From Draconibacterium halophilum (GTDB lineage Bacteria > Bacteroidota > Bacteroidia > Bacteroidales > Prolixibacteraceae): a stretch of DNA of 64,000 nucleotides. This document shows positions 1-7,257 of this stretch, one piece after another (positions within the stretch are counted from its first letter, which is position 1; each line of letters starts with the position of its first letter). The stretch is from assembly GCF_010448835.1 (NCBI RefSeq), contig NZ_CP048409.1:2178001-2242000 (forward strand), read 5' to 3'. The notes beneath the pieces were generated by a model. That model was not told the origin of the DNA. It searched no databases and was given only the letters and a program-made list of their open reading frames with translations. The position numbers and the translations under genes are program-made.

Positions 1-222
1 ATTGCTTTGAGTTTTGTTGATGAGGCAGAACCCGGTGATCTTGCATTTTTCGACGATGAAGAAGGAAATATTGTTCATGTGGGAATTATTTGGAAACGCA
101 ATAAAATTATTCATGCATCAGGGCAGGTGCGTATCGATAATGTCGATCAGTTTGGAATTTTTAATATCGATACGCAACGTTATACCCACAAAATGCGTGT
201 AATGAAGAAAATAATAGAATAA
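1..222 (+). CDS. NlpC/P60 family peptidase, C-terminal end (partial)
   Basis: Only the last 73 codons are present; the gene begins before the window. The visible part holds GDLAFF, HVGI and the following IIHASG, which match the region around the catalytic histidine of NlpC/P60 cell-wall cysteine peptidases (family knowledge: these cleave D-Glu-diaminopimelate bonds in peptidoglycan). The catalytic cysteine and any signal peptide would lie upstream and cannot be checked. The stop codon TAA is at 220-222. A one-nucleotide gap separates it from a tiny ORF. Confidence 0.8.
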   Translation: MALSFVDEAEPGDLAFFDDEEGNIVHVGIIWKRNKIIHASGQVRIDNVDQFGIFNIDTQRYTHKMRVMKKIIE

Positions 223-223
223 A

Positions 224-316
224 ATGGAACACATCGAACTTGTTATTTATGTTGCTCTTTTTGTAGCCGCGGTGTACCTGGTTGTAAAACATTGGAAAAC
301 AGGCCGTAAAAAGTGA
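224..316 (+). CDS. possible 30-aa single-span membrane peptide
   Basis: An ATG one base after the stop of the NlpC/P60 gene opens a 30-codon frame. It encodes a short acidic start (MEHIE), about 17 hydrophobic residues and a basic end (KTGRKK), the pattern of a small single-pass membrane protein with its C-terminus inside. It has no cysteines, so it is not the usual FeoB-associated Cys-rich protein. The close spacing suggests translational coupling, but such a short frame can arise by chance and I recognise no family. Confidence 0.3.
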   Translation: MEHIELVIYVALFVAAVYLVVKHWKTGRKK

Positions 317-488
317 AATGTGGAAAGAAGGGATTGATGTTGATGAAGCATTGTGACGATTGATTTGGCGCTTGTGGCTCGAAACTCGAAACGTTTTTGC
401 TTTGTGAAACTTTGCGTTTGAATGAGATTGAATTTGAAGAAGCACTGAGATAGTAAGACTATGAGATGGGGGACCTCCAGATCGAAAC

Positions 489-521
489 TTGTAGCTAGCT
501 TAACCGCAACATTTATTTTTG
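489..521 (+). promoter_or_regulatory. Bacteroidetes-type promoter before the Nudix gene
   Basis: A perfect TAnnTTTG -7 box (TATTTTTG) lies at 514-521, 23 nt before the Nudix start codon. A TTG at 489-491 is 22 nt upstream of it, one nt beyond the usual 19-21 spacing for the Bacteroidetes primary sigma factor. Confidence 0.35.
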
Positions 522-544
522 CCTTTAAACTTTAAACTTTAACT

Positions 545-982
545 ATGTACAACTATAAATATCCACGCGCAGCGCTAACCGTTGATGCAATAGTATTTGT
601 GAAAAGTGACATTGAAATTTTGGTGTTGCTGATTGAGCGTGGTCGCGAGCCTTATAAAAATAAGTGGGCTTTGCCCGGTGGATTTATCGAAATGGATGAA
701 ACTTTAGAACAGGCGTGCATTCGTGAACTGGAAGAAGAAACAGGATTGATGGTAAAAAAGATGCACCAATTTCGCGCCTACGACGCTATTAATCGTGATC
801 CGCGCCATCGAACTATTTCTGTTGTTTATACAACGGAATTGGATAAACAAAAGCCGGTAAAAGGCAGCGATGATGCTACCCATGCGAAATGGTTCGCTTT
901 AAACGAATTGCCAGAACTGGCATTTGATCACGGCGAAATTTTAGCTGATTTTTTCAATATAAATAGTGGTAAAGATCAGTGA
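545..982 (+). CDS. Nudix hydrolase
   Basis: A 145-residue protein with the complete Nudix box G-x5-E-x7-RE-x2-EE-x-G (starting LPGGF, with RELEEETG) around residues 44-67; these residues bind Mg2+ and cleave nucleoside-diphosphate-X substrates. Length and the N-terminal PRAALTVDAIVF strand resemble the ADP-ribose-pyrophosphatase-like subgroup and the N-terminal domain of NrtR regulators, but no C-terminal winged helix is present, so it is a stand-alone hydrolase. The exact substrate cannot be read from sequence. It has its own promoter and faces the convergent C69 peptidase gene. Confidence 0.9.
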   Translation: MYNYKYPRAALTVDAIVFVKSDIEILVLLIERGREPYKNKWALPGGFIEMDETLEQACIRELEEETGLMVKKMHQFRAYDAINRDPRHRTISVVYTTELDKQKPVKGSDDATHAKWFALNELPELAFDHGEILADFFNINSGKDQ

Positions 983-1022
983 GATGTTTCCTGCTATTTC
1001 GCTTTATATGAATGGAAAGCAA

Positions 1023-2633
1023 CTAAAATTTCCAACGCATTTCAACCCAAAGTTTATCCCCAAGTTCCCACCAGCGGTTTATGGCCGAGCGTAACGAGGT
1101 GTTACTATAGCCGGTAAGATATTCGCGGCAAAGCTGCGTAGGATTACCATTTGCAGCATTTTCCTTGTCCTTTTTAAACAATTCCATGGCACGACTTTCA
1201 ACAAATTCCGTTTCGTTGAGTACCTGGTTTTCAAAAGTGGTAACTTCCGGCTCAACAATTTCTTTTCCGGCACCCCAGTTTACCAATGCCAAACTGTTGG
1301 CGCGGGTAAATGCCCACATGGCCGATTGCCGGCTAAAATGTTTGTGACCGCAATAATTGTATGCATCAGGCAAATTCAAGTTACCACAATAAATAGGCAC
1401 CCGCGGTGATAAGCGTGGTATGTCGGGACTGAACCACACTTTGCCTCCAATCTCATCCGGCAGGTCGTCGCGCAACTGTGCAATCCATGAGTAGGAACAA
1501 TATTGCACCGAAATCGGGCGGTGACGATAAACGGAGTTGTCTTCCAAAGCATTCATCAAATTGCGCTTATCTTTCGCCATCCAGGGGTGTGCAGCAGGAC
1601 TAATAATTGTATCTGTTATCTCCTCACCATTTTCATTCTTTGTTTTATGAGCAACTTTCAGCTTGCGTATCATTTCATATTCCGTGCCATCGTAGGTTTG
1701 TTTATACAAATCAAACACATCGCTAATATCAACTTTTTTCTCCACTTTAACAGAGAATGGAAGTTCATGGGCATCGAACTTCAGGTTGAGGCCGGGAGCC
1801 ATCGAACTTAAGACAAAATACTCACGAATATCAAACGGTTTTTCGCCGCTGTAGGCTTTCCAGAATTTAAAAGGTTCTTTTCCATCCCAGTAACCCAGAT
1901 TTTTTGCCACAGCAAAAACATTGTCGGAAGCCATATAATAGTCCGGATTATTAATATCCAATTCTCCTATTCGTGAAATATTGGCAGAAACTCCCACGTG
2001 GTCATTCGGAATACGTTGTGCTGCCCACACGCCACCAATTTTATCCGGGCCTTCGCCAAAAATTTCCAGCTGCCAAACTTCTTTTGTGTCGGCTATGGTT
2101 ATACATTCGCCATAATCGGCAAAACCGTATTCTTTAATCAGTTTACCAATCAGTTTTATGGCATCGCGTGCCTTTGTGCAACGTTGCAGGGCAATACGCT
2201 CCAGCTCTTCAATCAGGAAAAGACCGTTTTCATTTCGCAGCTCTTTTCTGCCGGTGATGGTGGTTTCGCCAATGGCCAGTTGTTTTTCGTTAATGCACGG
2301 ATAGGCCGTATTCAAGTAAGCGTATGTTTCGCGTGCCTCGGGAATTTCGCCTTTTAACTCCATGCCGTCCATACTCCATGCAGTGTGCGTGTGCATGGTT
2401 CCCCAATAAACTTTATGTGTTGTATCGCGATCGAATTTTTGGGCCGGAACAAAATTTACCCAGGTTCGGTAATAGGCGTCGCAAGTGTGTGCTGTAATCA
2501 CCGAGCCATCGTCGGTGGCATCTTTCCCAAACATAATGCTGGTACAGCTTTCATTCCTGGTTTCATCGGGTTGGGCAAATAAAAATGATGCTGATGAAAG
2601 TACCAGCATCAGGAGTAGTGATAATCGTAACAT
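1023..2633 (-). CDS. C69 family dipeptidase, exported
   Basis: A 536-residue protein with a signal peptide (about residues 1-20, ending FLFAQ) followed by the C69 start NESCTSIMFGKDAT, where C30 is the expected N-terminal nucleophile of the Ntn-hydrolase fold. It also carries the DGSVITAHTCD segment typical of C69 dipeptidases (PepD-like). It should hydrolyse dipeptides or small peptides in the periplasm or on the outer surface. The mature N-terminus would be exposed after further trimming, as known for this family. It stands alone between convergent Nudix and the Moco operon end. Confidence 0.9.
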   Translation of the reverse strand: MLRLSLLLMLVLSSASFLFAQPDETRNESCTSIMFGKDATDDGSVITAHTCDAYYRTWVNFVPAQKFDRDTTHKVYWGTMHTHTAWSMDGMELKGEIPEARETYAYLNTAYPCINEKQLAIGETTITGRKELRNENGLFLIEELERIALQRCTKARDAIKLIGKLIKEYGFADYGECITIADTKEVWQLEIFGEGPDKIGGVWAAQRIPNDHVGVSANISRIGELDINNPDYYMASDNVFAVAKNLGYWDGKEPFKFWKAYSGEKPFDIREYFVLSSMAPGLNLKFDAHELPFSVKVEKKVDISDVFDLYKQTYDGTEYEMIRKLKVAHKTKNENGEEITDTIISPAAHPWMAKDKRNLMNALEDNSVYRHRPISVQYCSYSWIAQLRDDLPDEIGGKVWFSPDIPRLSPRVPIYCGNLNLPDAYNYCGHKHFSRQSAMWAFTRANSLALVNWGAGKEIVEPEVTTFENQVLNETEFVESRAMELFKKDKENAANGNPTQLCREYLTGYSNTSLRSAINRWWELGDKLWVEMRWKF

Positions 2634-2736
2634 AGTGCAAAGTTTTGCCCAAATTTAATAGAATTGGCAGCCTCGGCAAATTAAATTAGCGATATGTGAT
2701 GAGTGCTGTTGAAATTTTTACAATTATATTTTGCTT

Positions 2737-3675
2737 TTAATGCCCGTCAATTCCATGAAGCATCAGAAATGAATGCATCAGAATTTTATGAATTTCAGTT
2801 AGATATTCGTTTACTGCCTTGGTACTGCCCGGTAGCGAGAATACCAGCGTTTTGTCTTTTACTCCGGCAATTGAACGGCTAAGTAAAGCATTTGGTTTTT
2901 GTGCACCATATTTTAGCCTGATATGATCCATAATTCCCGGAATCTCTAAATCGATAAAGTTGGAAATGATAGTAGGAGCAATATCGCGTGGCCCGATTCC
3001 GGTGCTGCCGGTTGTATAAATAATATCGTATCCATCGTTAACAGCATTTTGTAGTTCAGCTTCCAACAACTCTTTTTCGTCAGGAATTACAGTTCGAGAT
3101 GTCTCGCATAGATACGTTTTCGAGGTAAACCAGTCTTTGCTTAGTTTTTCGAGCAGTGGCCCGCTTTTGTCTTTGTAAATGCCATGAAAAGCACGATCAC
3201 TCAGGGTAATTACTTTAATACGGAATGTTTTTGGAATGTATTCCAGTTCTTCGTTTTCCGAAAGAGTTCCCGGTTTAAGTACCCGGCAAAAGATCCCTTC
3301 TTTCGGCATAACACATTTACCTGCCAGTTGAAAAATCTCACAGTTATCGCCGTGGCATTTTTTTCCAATTTGTGTAACTTCCAATTCCAGTTTTCCGGCT
3401 CTGAACCGGTCAAAGGGCATAGCTTTATGAACTGCGATTCCTTCAGTGGTAATGTTTTCGGCAAATTCGCCATATTTAATTTCGCGCCCAAGTTCTCCTT
3501 CAAAACTTTTAATACTTTCGGCAGCCAGCAAACTTATCTGTCGGTGCCATTTTCCGGCGTGAGCATCGCCTTCAATTCCATCCAGGTTTAGTTTTAATTC
3601 TTTACGCGGAGTCTTAATTGTGCCTTTTTTCTCCGAAATATTTAGCGATTTTATTTTGCAGGTCAGTGCTTCCAT
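2737..3675 (-). CDS. MOSC domain - MogA/MoaB fusion protein
   Basis: A two-domain molybdenum-cofactor protein. Residues about 1-145 form a MOSC domain (GIEGDAHAGKWHRQISLL, the GEFAENITTEGI strand, and the cysteine-containing GKKCHGDNCEIF). Residues about 150-312 form a MogA/MoaB molybdopterin adenylyltransferase domain with TTGSTGIGPRDIAPT. Upstream in-frame ATG at 3705 would overlap moaC by 23 nt; I chose the ATG at 3675, which gives a start typical of MOSC proteins (MEALTCKIKSLNISEKKGTI) 7 nt after the moaC stop. A GGAGAA lies upstream of it. Last gene of the Moco operon; it would adenylylate molybdopterin and possibly handle sulfurated Moco. Confidence 0.88.
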   Translation of the reverse strand: MEALTCKIKSLNISEKKGTIKTPRKELKLNLDGIEGDAHAGKWHRQISLLAAESIKSFEGELGREIKYGEFAENITTEGIAVHKAMPFDRFRAGKLELEVTQIGKKCHGDNCEIFQLAGKCVMPKEGIFCRVLKPGTLSENEELEYIPKTFRIKVITLSDRAFHGIYKDKSGPLLEKLSKDWFTSKTYLCETSRTVIPDEKELLEAELQNAVNDGYDIIYTTGSTGIGPRDIAPTIISNFIDLEIPGIMDHIRLKYGAQKPNALLSRSIAGVKDKTLVFSLPGSTKAVNEYLTEIHKILMHSFLMLHGIDGH

Positions 3676-3682
3676 TTCTGTA

Positions 3683-4129
3683 TTATATTTTCTCCTTAAA
3701 GTCAAGTTTTACATCGCTCATTACCATGTTTTTGTCTACGGCTTTGCACATGTCGTAAATGGTTAGCAACGCAATATTTACTGCGGTTAAGGCTTCCATT
3801 TCAACGCCGGTTTGCCCAATACATTTGGTCAAACTTCTTACCAAAACGCCATTTTCCTGAACTTCAGCTTTTACTTCCACTTTGGTTAGCTGCAGTGAAT
3901 GGCAAAGCGGAATCAACCTTGATGTTTCTTTTGCTGCCTGAATTCCGGCAATTTCAGCAATGGTAATTACGTCGCCTTTTTTAATCAGGCTTTCGTTTAT
4001 CAGCCGAATGGTTTCGGGCTGCAAGGTAATAAAACCCGATGCTTTGGCAGTTCGTACCTGTTGTGGTTTGTGACCCACATCCACCATATTGGCTTTTCCT
4101 TCTTTGTTGATATGTGATAATTGGCTCAT
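3683..4129 (-). CDS. moaC: cyclic pyranopterin monophosphate synthase MoaC
   Basis: A 148-residue protein with the diagnostic MoaC motifs: VDVGHKPQQVRTAKASG near the N-terminus, IPLCHSLQLTKVEV (substrate-binding His) and TGVEMEALTAVNIALLTIYDMCKAVDK near the C-terminus. It converts the product of MoaA (3',8-cyclo-7,8-dihydro-GTP) to cyclic pyranopterin monophosphate. It lies 3 nt downstream of moaA and 7 nt upstream of the MOSC-MogA fusion, so co-translation is likely. Slightly shorter than the usual 160 residues, with nothing obviously missing. Confidence 0.96.
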   Translation of the reverse strand: MSQLSHINKEGKANMVDVGHKPQQVRTAKASGFITLQPETIRLINESLIKKGDVITIAEIAGIQAAKETSRLIPLCHSLQLTKVEVKAEVQENGVLVRSLTKCIGQTGVEMEALTAVNIALLTIYDMCKAVDKNMVMSDVKLDFKEKI

Positions 4130-4132
4130 ATT

Positions 4133-4945
4133 TTATCCTCCAATATTTGAAAAATCGTGTGATTCGGTTCCTACTCCCTTTTCCGGTTTGTTTTCAAGGG
4201 CCTGGTTGTATGCTTCTTCAACGCCCAATTCGCGGGTGCTGTAACGCAGTCCGGAGTGCAGGCATGGAACGATAAATCCGTCGGCAGTTAAACGCAGGCG
4301 GTTACATATTTTGCAAATGCCGCCTAAACCTCCGTCTACGGCATAAAACTCACCGGTGCGCAAATCCATCTGCCGAATAAAACGCAGCTTTAAACCTTTA
4401 TTTTGGCAAAATTCCCGTACTTTCTGTTCGTCCTCCTCGTTTTCGCCGGGAATGCGAACAAAGTTGATTTTTACTGGTTGTAAATCGGCGTCCAGTGCTG
4501 CATCAATTCCCATCAATACATCGTTAAGTTCTCCAACGCGGGTAATCTTCTTGAATTTCGCGGGATTCATGGTGTCCAGACTGATGTTCACCCTTTTTAA
4601 ACCGGCAGCTTTTAACGCTTTGGCATAACGTGGCAAAAGCACACCGTTTGTGGTCATGCCAATATCCTCAATCTCCGGAATAGCAGAAAGCTTACTTATC
4701 AGCTCCGGAAGATCTTTGCGCACTAACGGTTCACCTCCGGTAATTCGGAGTTTTCTAATCCCCAGTTTTACACCTGCCTTAACGATGTCGGTAATTTCGT
4801 CGAATGAAAGAATATCCTCGTGCTTTTTTAAAGGTAAACCTTCGGCCGGCATGCAGTATTCGCACCTGAAATTGCAGCGGTCGGTTACCGAAATGCGCAG
4901 GTAGTTGATATGTCTGTTAAAGTGGTCGTACATATGCAAATTCAT
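4133..4945 (-). CDS. moaA: GTP 3',8-cyclase MoaA, short form
   Basis: Radical-SAM enzyme starting Moco synthesis. N-terminal cluster CxxxCxxC is present (TDRCNFRCEYC, C24/C28/C31), SAM-binding ITGGEPLVR follows, and the C-terminal second cluster is CKIC-x13-C with the family's terminal Gly-Gly (NIGG). From the ATG at 4945 the protein is 270 residues; MoaA is normally about 320-330. The missing stretch is between the MDLRTGEF strand and the second cluster (AVDGGLGGICKIC). A longer in-frame start at 5062 would add 39 residues antisense-like in character that lie wholly inside moeA and do not resemble MoaA, so I rejected it. Overlaps moeA by 29 nt. Confidence 0.92.
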   Translation of the reverse strand: MNLHMYDHFNRHINYLRISVTDRCNFRCEYCMPAEGLPLKKHEDILSFDEITDIVKAGVKLGIRKLRITGGEPLVRKDLPELISKLSAIPEIEDIGMTTNGVLLPRYAKALKAAGLKRVNISLDTMNPAKFKKITRVGELNDVLMGIDAALDADLQPVKINFVRIPGENEEDEQKVREFCQNKGLKLRFIRQMDLRTGEFYAVDGGLGGICKICNRLRLTADGFIVPCLHSGLRYSTRELGVEEAYNQALENKPEKGVGTESHDFSNIGG

Positions 4946-6092
4946 TGGTTTGAATGGCGGAAACTCCCAGTGGTACCTCCAGAAGGGCATTTGCAAAAGC
5001 CAGTGAATTAATATGCGCCGATCCATGAAATGGAATTTCCGAAGTGGCTCCATTGTCATCAATAAAAACCGGAATAATTGCCAATCGATTGGTTTTTTTT
5101 CGTTGGAATGTAAAATTCATCCGGGCTTTTATACGCAAGGGATTGTAATTGGCTCCCAGTAATTTATTGATTGTTGGTTTGGCAATCAGTTCAAATTGCA
5201 CAAATGACGACACGGGATTTCCTGAAAGTCCAAAAACAAACTTGCCTCCCTTTTCTGAAAAAGTCATTGGGTTACCCGGCTTAATACCCGTGTGATCCCA
5301 GTATATTTTAAATCCCTGTTCTTTCAAGATTTCTGGAATAAAATCGAAATCACCGACCGATGCTCCACCGGTGAAAACGATAAAATCACTCGTTCCCAAT
5401 GCGGCGTTAAAGCTTTTCGTGAGCAATTCGTAGTCGTCAACCAGCATGAGTTCATCCACAATTTCAAGATTCATTTTCTTGAGCTGGGTGATCACCTGGC
5501 TGGAATTACTATTCCGAATCTGTCCTGGTTTTGGTGTTTCAGATGGTGGAACCAATTCACTACCAGTAGCAATTACAGTTACTTTTGGGCGTTTTGATAC
5601 CAAAACCTCAGCATAACCAGCACCGGCAAGAACTGCCATTTGAGGAACATTTATTAACATTCCCTTTTTTAACAGCTTTTCACCTTTTTTATAATCTTCG
5701 CCGAGGTAACAAATATTTTTCTTTGTTTTTGGATTGGTACAACGTACTTTATTTTCAGAAAGCTCTTCAGCATCCTCAACCATAAATACGCAATCGCATT
5801 CGGAAGGAACAGCTGCGCCCGTCATAATTTTAACACACTGGTTTTTCCCAATTTTGACAGACGCGATTTTACCGGCATTTATTACTTCCAGCACTTCCAA
5901 CTCATTGGCAATATCTTCGTAACTGCACGCAAAACCATCCATCGCTGATTTATTGAAAGGTGGCATATTTAAATCAGCAACTACATCTTCCAGTAGTACC
6001 CGGTTAAATGCATCTTTCAGAAGTATCTTTTCGGTCGGTAAAACCGGCGATAAATTGCCGATATGCTGTTGTATCTCTTTAAATTGGTTCAT
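4917..6092 (-). CDS. moeA: molybdopterin molybdenumtransferase MoeA
   Basis: A 391-residue protein with the full MoeA order: N-terminal linker, MPPFNKSAMDGFA, TGAAVPSECDCV, the MogA-like domain with GSELVPPSETPKPGQIRNSN, FTGGASVGDFDF and GNPVSSFVQFEL, then a C-terminal beta domain. It inserts molybdate into adenylylated molybdopterin. The start codon overlaps the mobB stop by 4 nt (ATGA), a standard coupling signal, and its 3' end overlaps moaA. The partner adenylyltransferase activity is supplied by the MOSC-MogA fusion two genes downstream. Confidence 0.96.
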   Translation of the reverse strand: MNQFKEIQQHIGNLSPVLPTEKILLKDAFNRVLLEDVVADLNMPPFNKSAMDGFACSYEDIANELEVLEVINAGKIASVKIGKNQCVKIMTGAAVPSECDCVFMVEDAEELSENKVRCTNPKTKKNICYLGEDYKKGEKLLKKGMLINVPQMAVLAGAGYAEVLVSKRPKVTVIATGSELVPPSETPKPGQIRNSNSSQVITQLKKMNLEIVDELMLVDDYELLTKSFNAALGTSDFIVFTGGASVGDFDFIPEILKEQGFKIYWDHTGIKPGNPMTFSEKGGKFVFGLSGNPVSSFVQFELIAKPTINKLLGANYNPLRIKARMNFTFQRKKTNRLAIIPVFIDDNGATSEIPFHGSAHINSLAFANALLEVPLGVSAIQTNEFAYVRPL

Positions 6093-6637
6093 GAAATGAG
6101 TGAAAATTTATTGTTGTTGACCTGAATTTTGCTGTAATCAAATTTAAGGTTTTCTCCGTCATTATATACAATTATCGGATTGTGTATCAGATGATGTGGT
6201 TTTTTCACCATGTTTCCGGGCGATTGAACAAAAAAGAATAAACCGGGATTAATAATTTCATGTAATCCACCCGATTCGCAAACAATGGGTGTTTCAGGTA
6301 AATACGCTGACAGTTTTTCAAAAGCTTCGATAAGATATTCCGGTGCTGCCATTACAAAGAAAACCTGTTTGGCTCCTGCTTGTAACATCAGCGAACTGTC
6401 TTTACTTGTAATCTGCTTTTCCTGTAAAATAACATAGTGTTTATCTTTTTGAAGTACATCTTCGCTGTTGTGCTCATGAATATGCGAAGTGATTTTAAGT
6501 CCTGTAATGGGAGTTTGTTTGGATAATGATTCGATTATGCGACAGGCGAAATAGGTTTTTCCCACATTTCGCCCGTTGCCTGCAATCAATAGCAAGTTCG
6601 GATAATCGATTTTAGTATCTTGTTTTACTAGTGTCAT
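6089..6637 (-). CDS. MobB-like P-loop protein of the Moco operon
   Basis: A 182-residue P-loop NTPase with a Walker A GNGRNVGKT at about residues 20-28, and a VCESGGLHEI segment in the position of the MobB Walker B/switch region. MobB-type proteins bind GTP and assist the final guanylation or delivery of Moco. First gene of the operon and coupled by ATGA overlap to moeA. The start codon lies only 7 nt from the edge of a MITE-like palindromic element, so its natural leader may have been altered by an insertion. Function beyond the P-loop is by analogy. Confidence 0.75.
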   Translation of the reverse strand: MTLVKQDTKIDYPNLLLIAGNGRNVGKTYFACRIIESLSKQTPITGLKITSHIHEHNSEDVLQKDKHYVILQEKQITSKDSSLMLQAGAKQVFFVMAAPEYLIEAFEKLSAYLPETPIVCESGGLHEIINPGLFFFVQSPGNMVKKPHHLIHNPIIVYNDGENLKFDYSKIQVNNNKFSLIS

Positions 6638-6644
6638 TTAATAC

Positions 6645-6910
6645 AACCTGAGTTCAGTTATAGATGTTAACCTCAGAATTACAGAAATGTGCGAGATTTG
6701 GACTGAAAATATCGCAAGAATAGCGGGCTATTTTAAGAGGTTTTCTGTTTAAAGATTGTGCATTTCTGTAATTTCCTTCGGGATTTACTAATTTTTGCAT
6801 AAATCGTTTCATATTTTCTTGAATTATCCCGATAGTCCTTCAAAAATCTGCAATAATTTCTGCTAAAAATTTCCAGAAACTGAGGCAAGATTTATAATTG
6901 AACTCAGGTT
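6645..6910. mobile_element. MITE-like element with 31-32-bp imperfect terminal inverted repeats
   Basis: The left end (6645-6676, AACCTGAGTTCAGTTATAGA then TGTTAACCTCAG) and the reverse complement of the right end (6880-6910, AACCTGAGTTCAATTATAAA then TCTTGCCTCAG) match at about 27 of 32 positions. The outermost 12 bases are identical. Flanks AATAC and AATAT could be a 5-bp target duplication with one mismatch. There is no ORF inside, and an inner pair (AATTACAGAAATG / CATTTCTGTAATT) adds further symmetry. It sits between the structured leader and the first Moco gene. Confidence 0.5.
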
Positions 6911-6914
6911 AATA

Positions 6915-7080
6915 TGTTTCAGGGAAGGGAAGGAGCTTCAGTTCTCCCAATGCAGAATTTGCTCTTTCTCCTTTCCAATTTACCCCGGCCTTACCGGGAT
7001 GCGGGAGGACCACCTGTTTCCGGGTAATCCCATCGGCCGAAATCCCCTGGTTTACACTTTAGGAATATCGGCTCGGAGCC
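6915..7080 (-). promoter_or_regulatory. structured leader RNA of the Moco operon, Moco-riboswitch candidate
   Basis: Read on the minus strand this stretch is markedly GC-richer than its flanks and rich in short pairings: a start with GGCTCCGAGCC, CCCGG-TAAGG-CCGGG, GGAG-AACTGAAG-CTCC, and an outer GGAAAGGAG/CTCCTTCC. A good -7 box lies immediately upstream and the next genes on that strand are mobB-moeA-moaA-moaC. Position and structure fit a cofactor-sensing 5' leader. I cannot confirm the Rfam Moco consensus by eye; a B12 box and TPP core were looked for and not found. Confidence 0.45.
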
Positions 7081-7084
7081 GGCA

Positions 7085-7092
7085 CAAATATA
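7085..7092 (-). promoter_or_regulatory. -7 promoter box of the Moco operon
   Basis: On the minus strand the sequence reads TATATTTG, a perfect TAnnTTTG Bacteroidetes -7 box. It would start transcription about at the first base of the structured leader. No clear -33 TTG at the right distance is visible. Confidence 0.45.
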
Positions 7093-7220
7093 GTAAAGAA
7101 TCTAGATGTATAGATGTGATTGATTAAAAAGTGCTGAATAGCATTTTTTAACAGAATAAAACGCTGGAGGATGTTAAAAAAATTGGGAATGTAAATACGA
7201 ATATCAGGAAAGATATTCAA

Positions 7221-7249
7221 GGGCAGGTTATGAAATACTAGCCTGCCCC
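7221..7249 (-). terminator. hairpin downstream of ccsBA
   Basis: GGGCAGG (7221-7227) pairs with CCTGCCC (7242-7248), 9 nt after the ccsBA stop. The following minus-strand sequence is only moderately T-rich, so it is a weak intrinsic terminator or a transcript-end stabiliser. Confidence 0.4.
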
Positions 7250-7257
7250 TGAATTAT

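Noticed and set aside
161..445. 94-codon minus-strand frame near the left end
   Set aside because: It overlaps the NlpC/P60 end, has no family features and no promoter.
4946..5062. 39-codon N-terminal extension of MoaA
   Set aside because: It lies wholly inside moeA, has no MoaA-like sequence, and the normal MoaA start (before YLRISVTDRC) is at 4945.
6915..7080. Cobalamin or TPP riboswitch for the structured leader
   Set aside because: The B12-box and the TPP core CUGAGA/ACC(U)GAUCUGG were looked for and not found, and the downstream genes make Moco.
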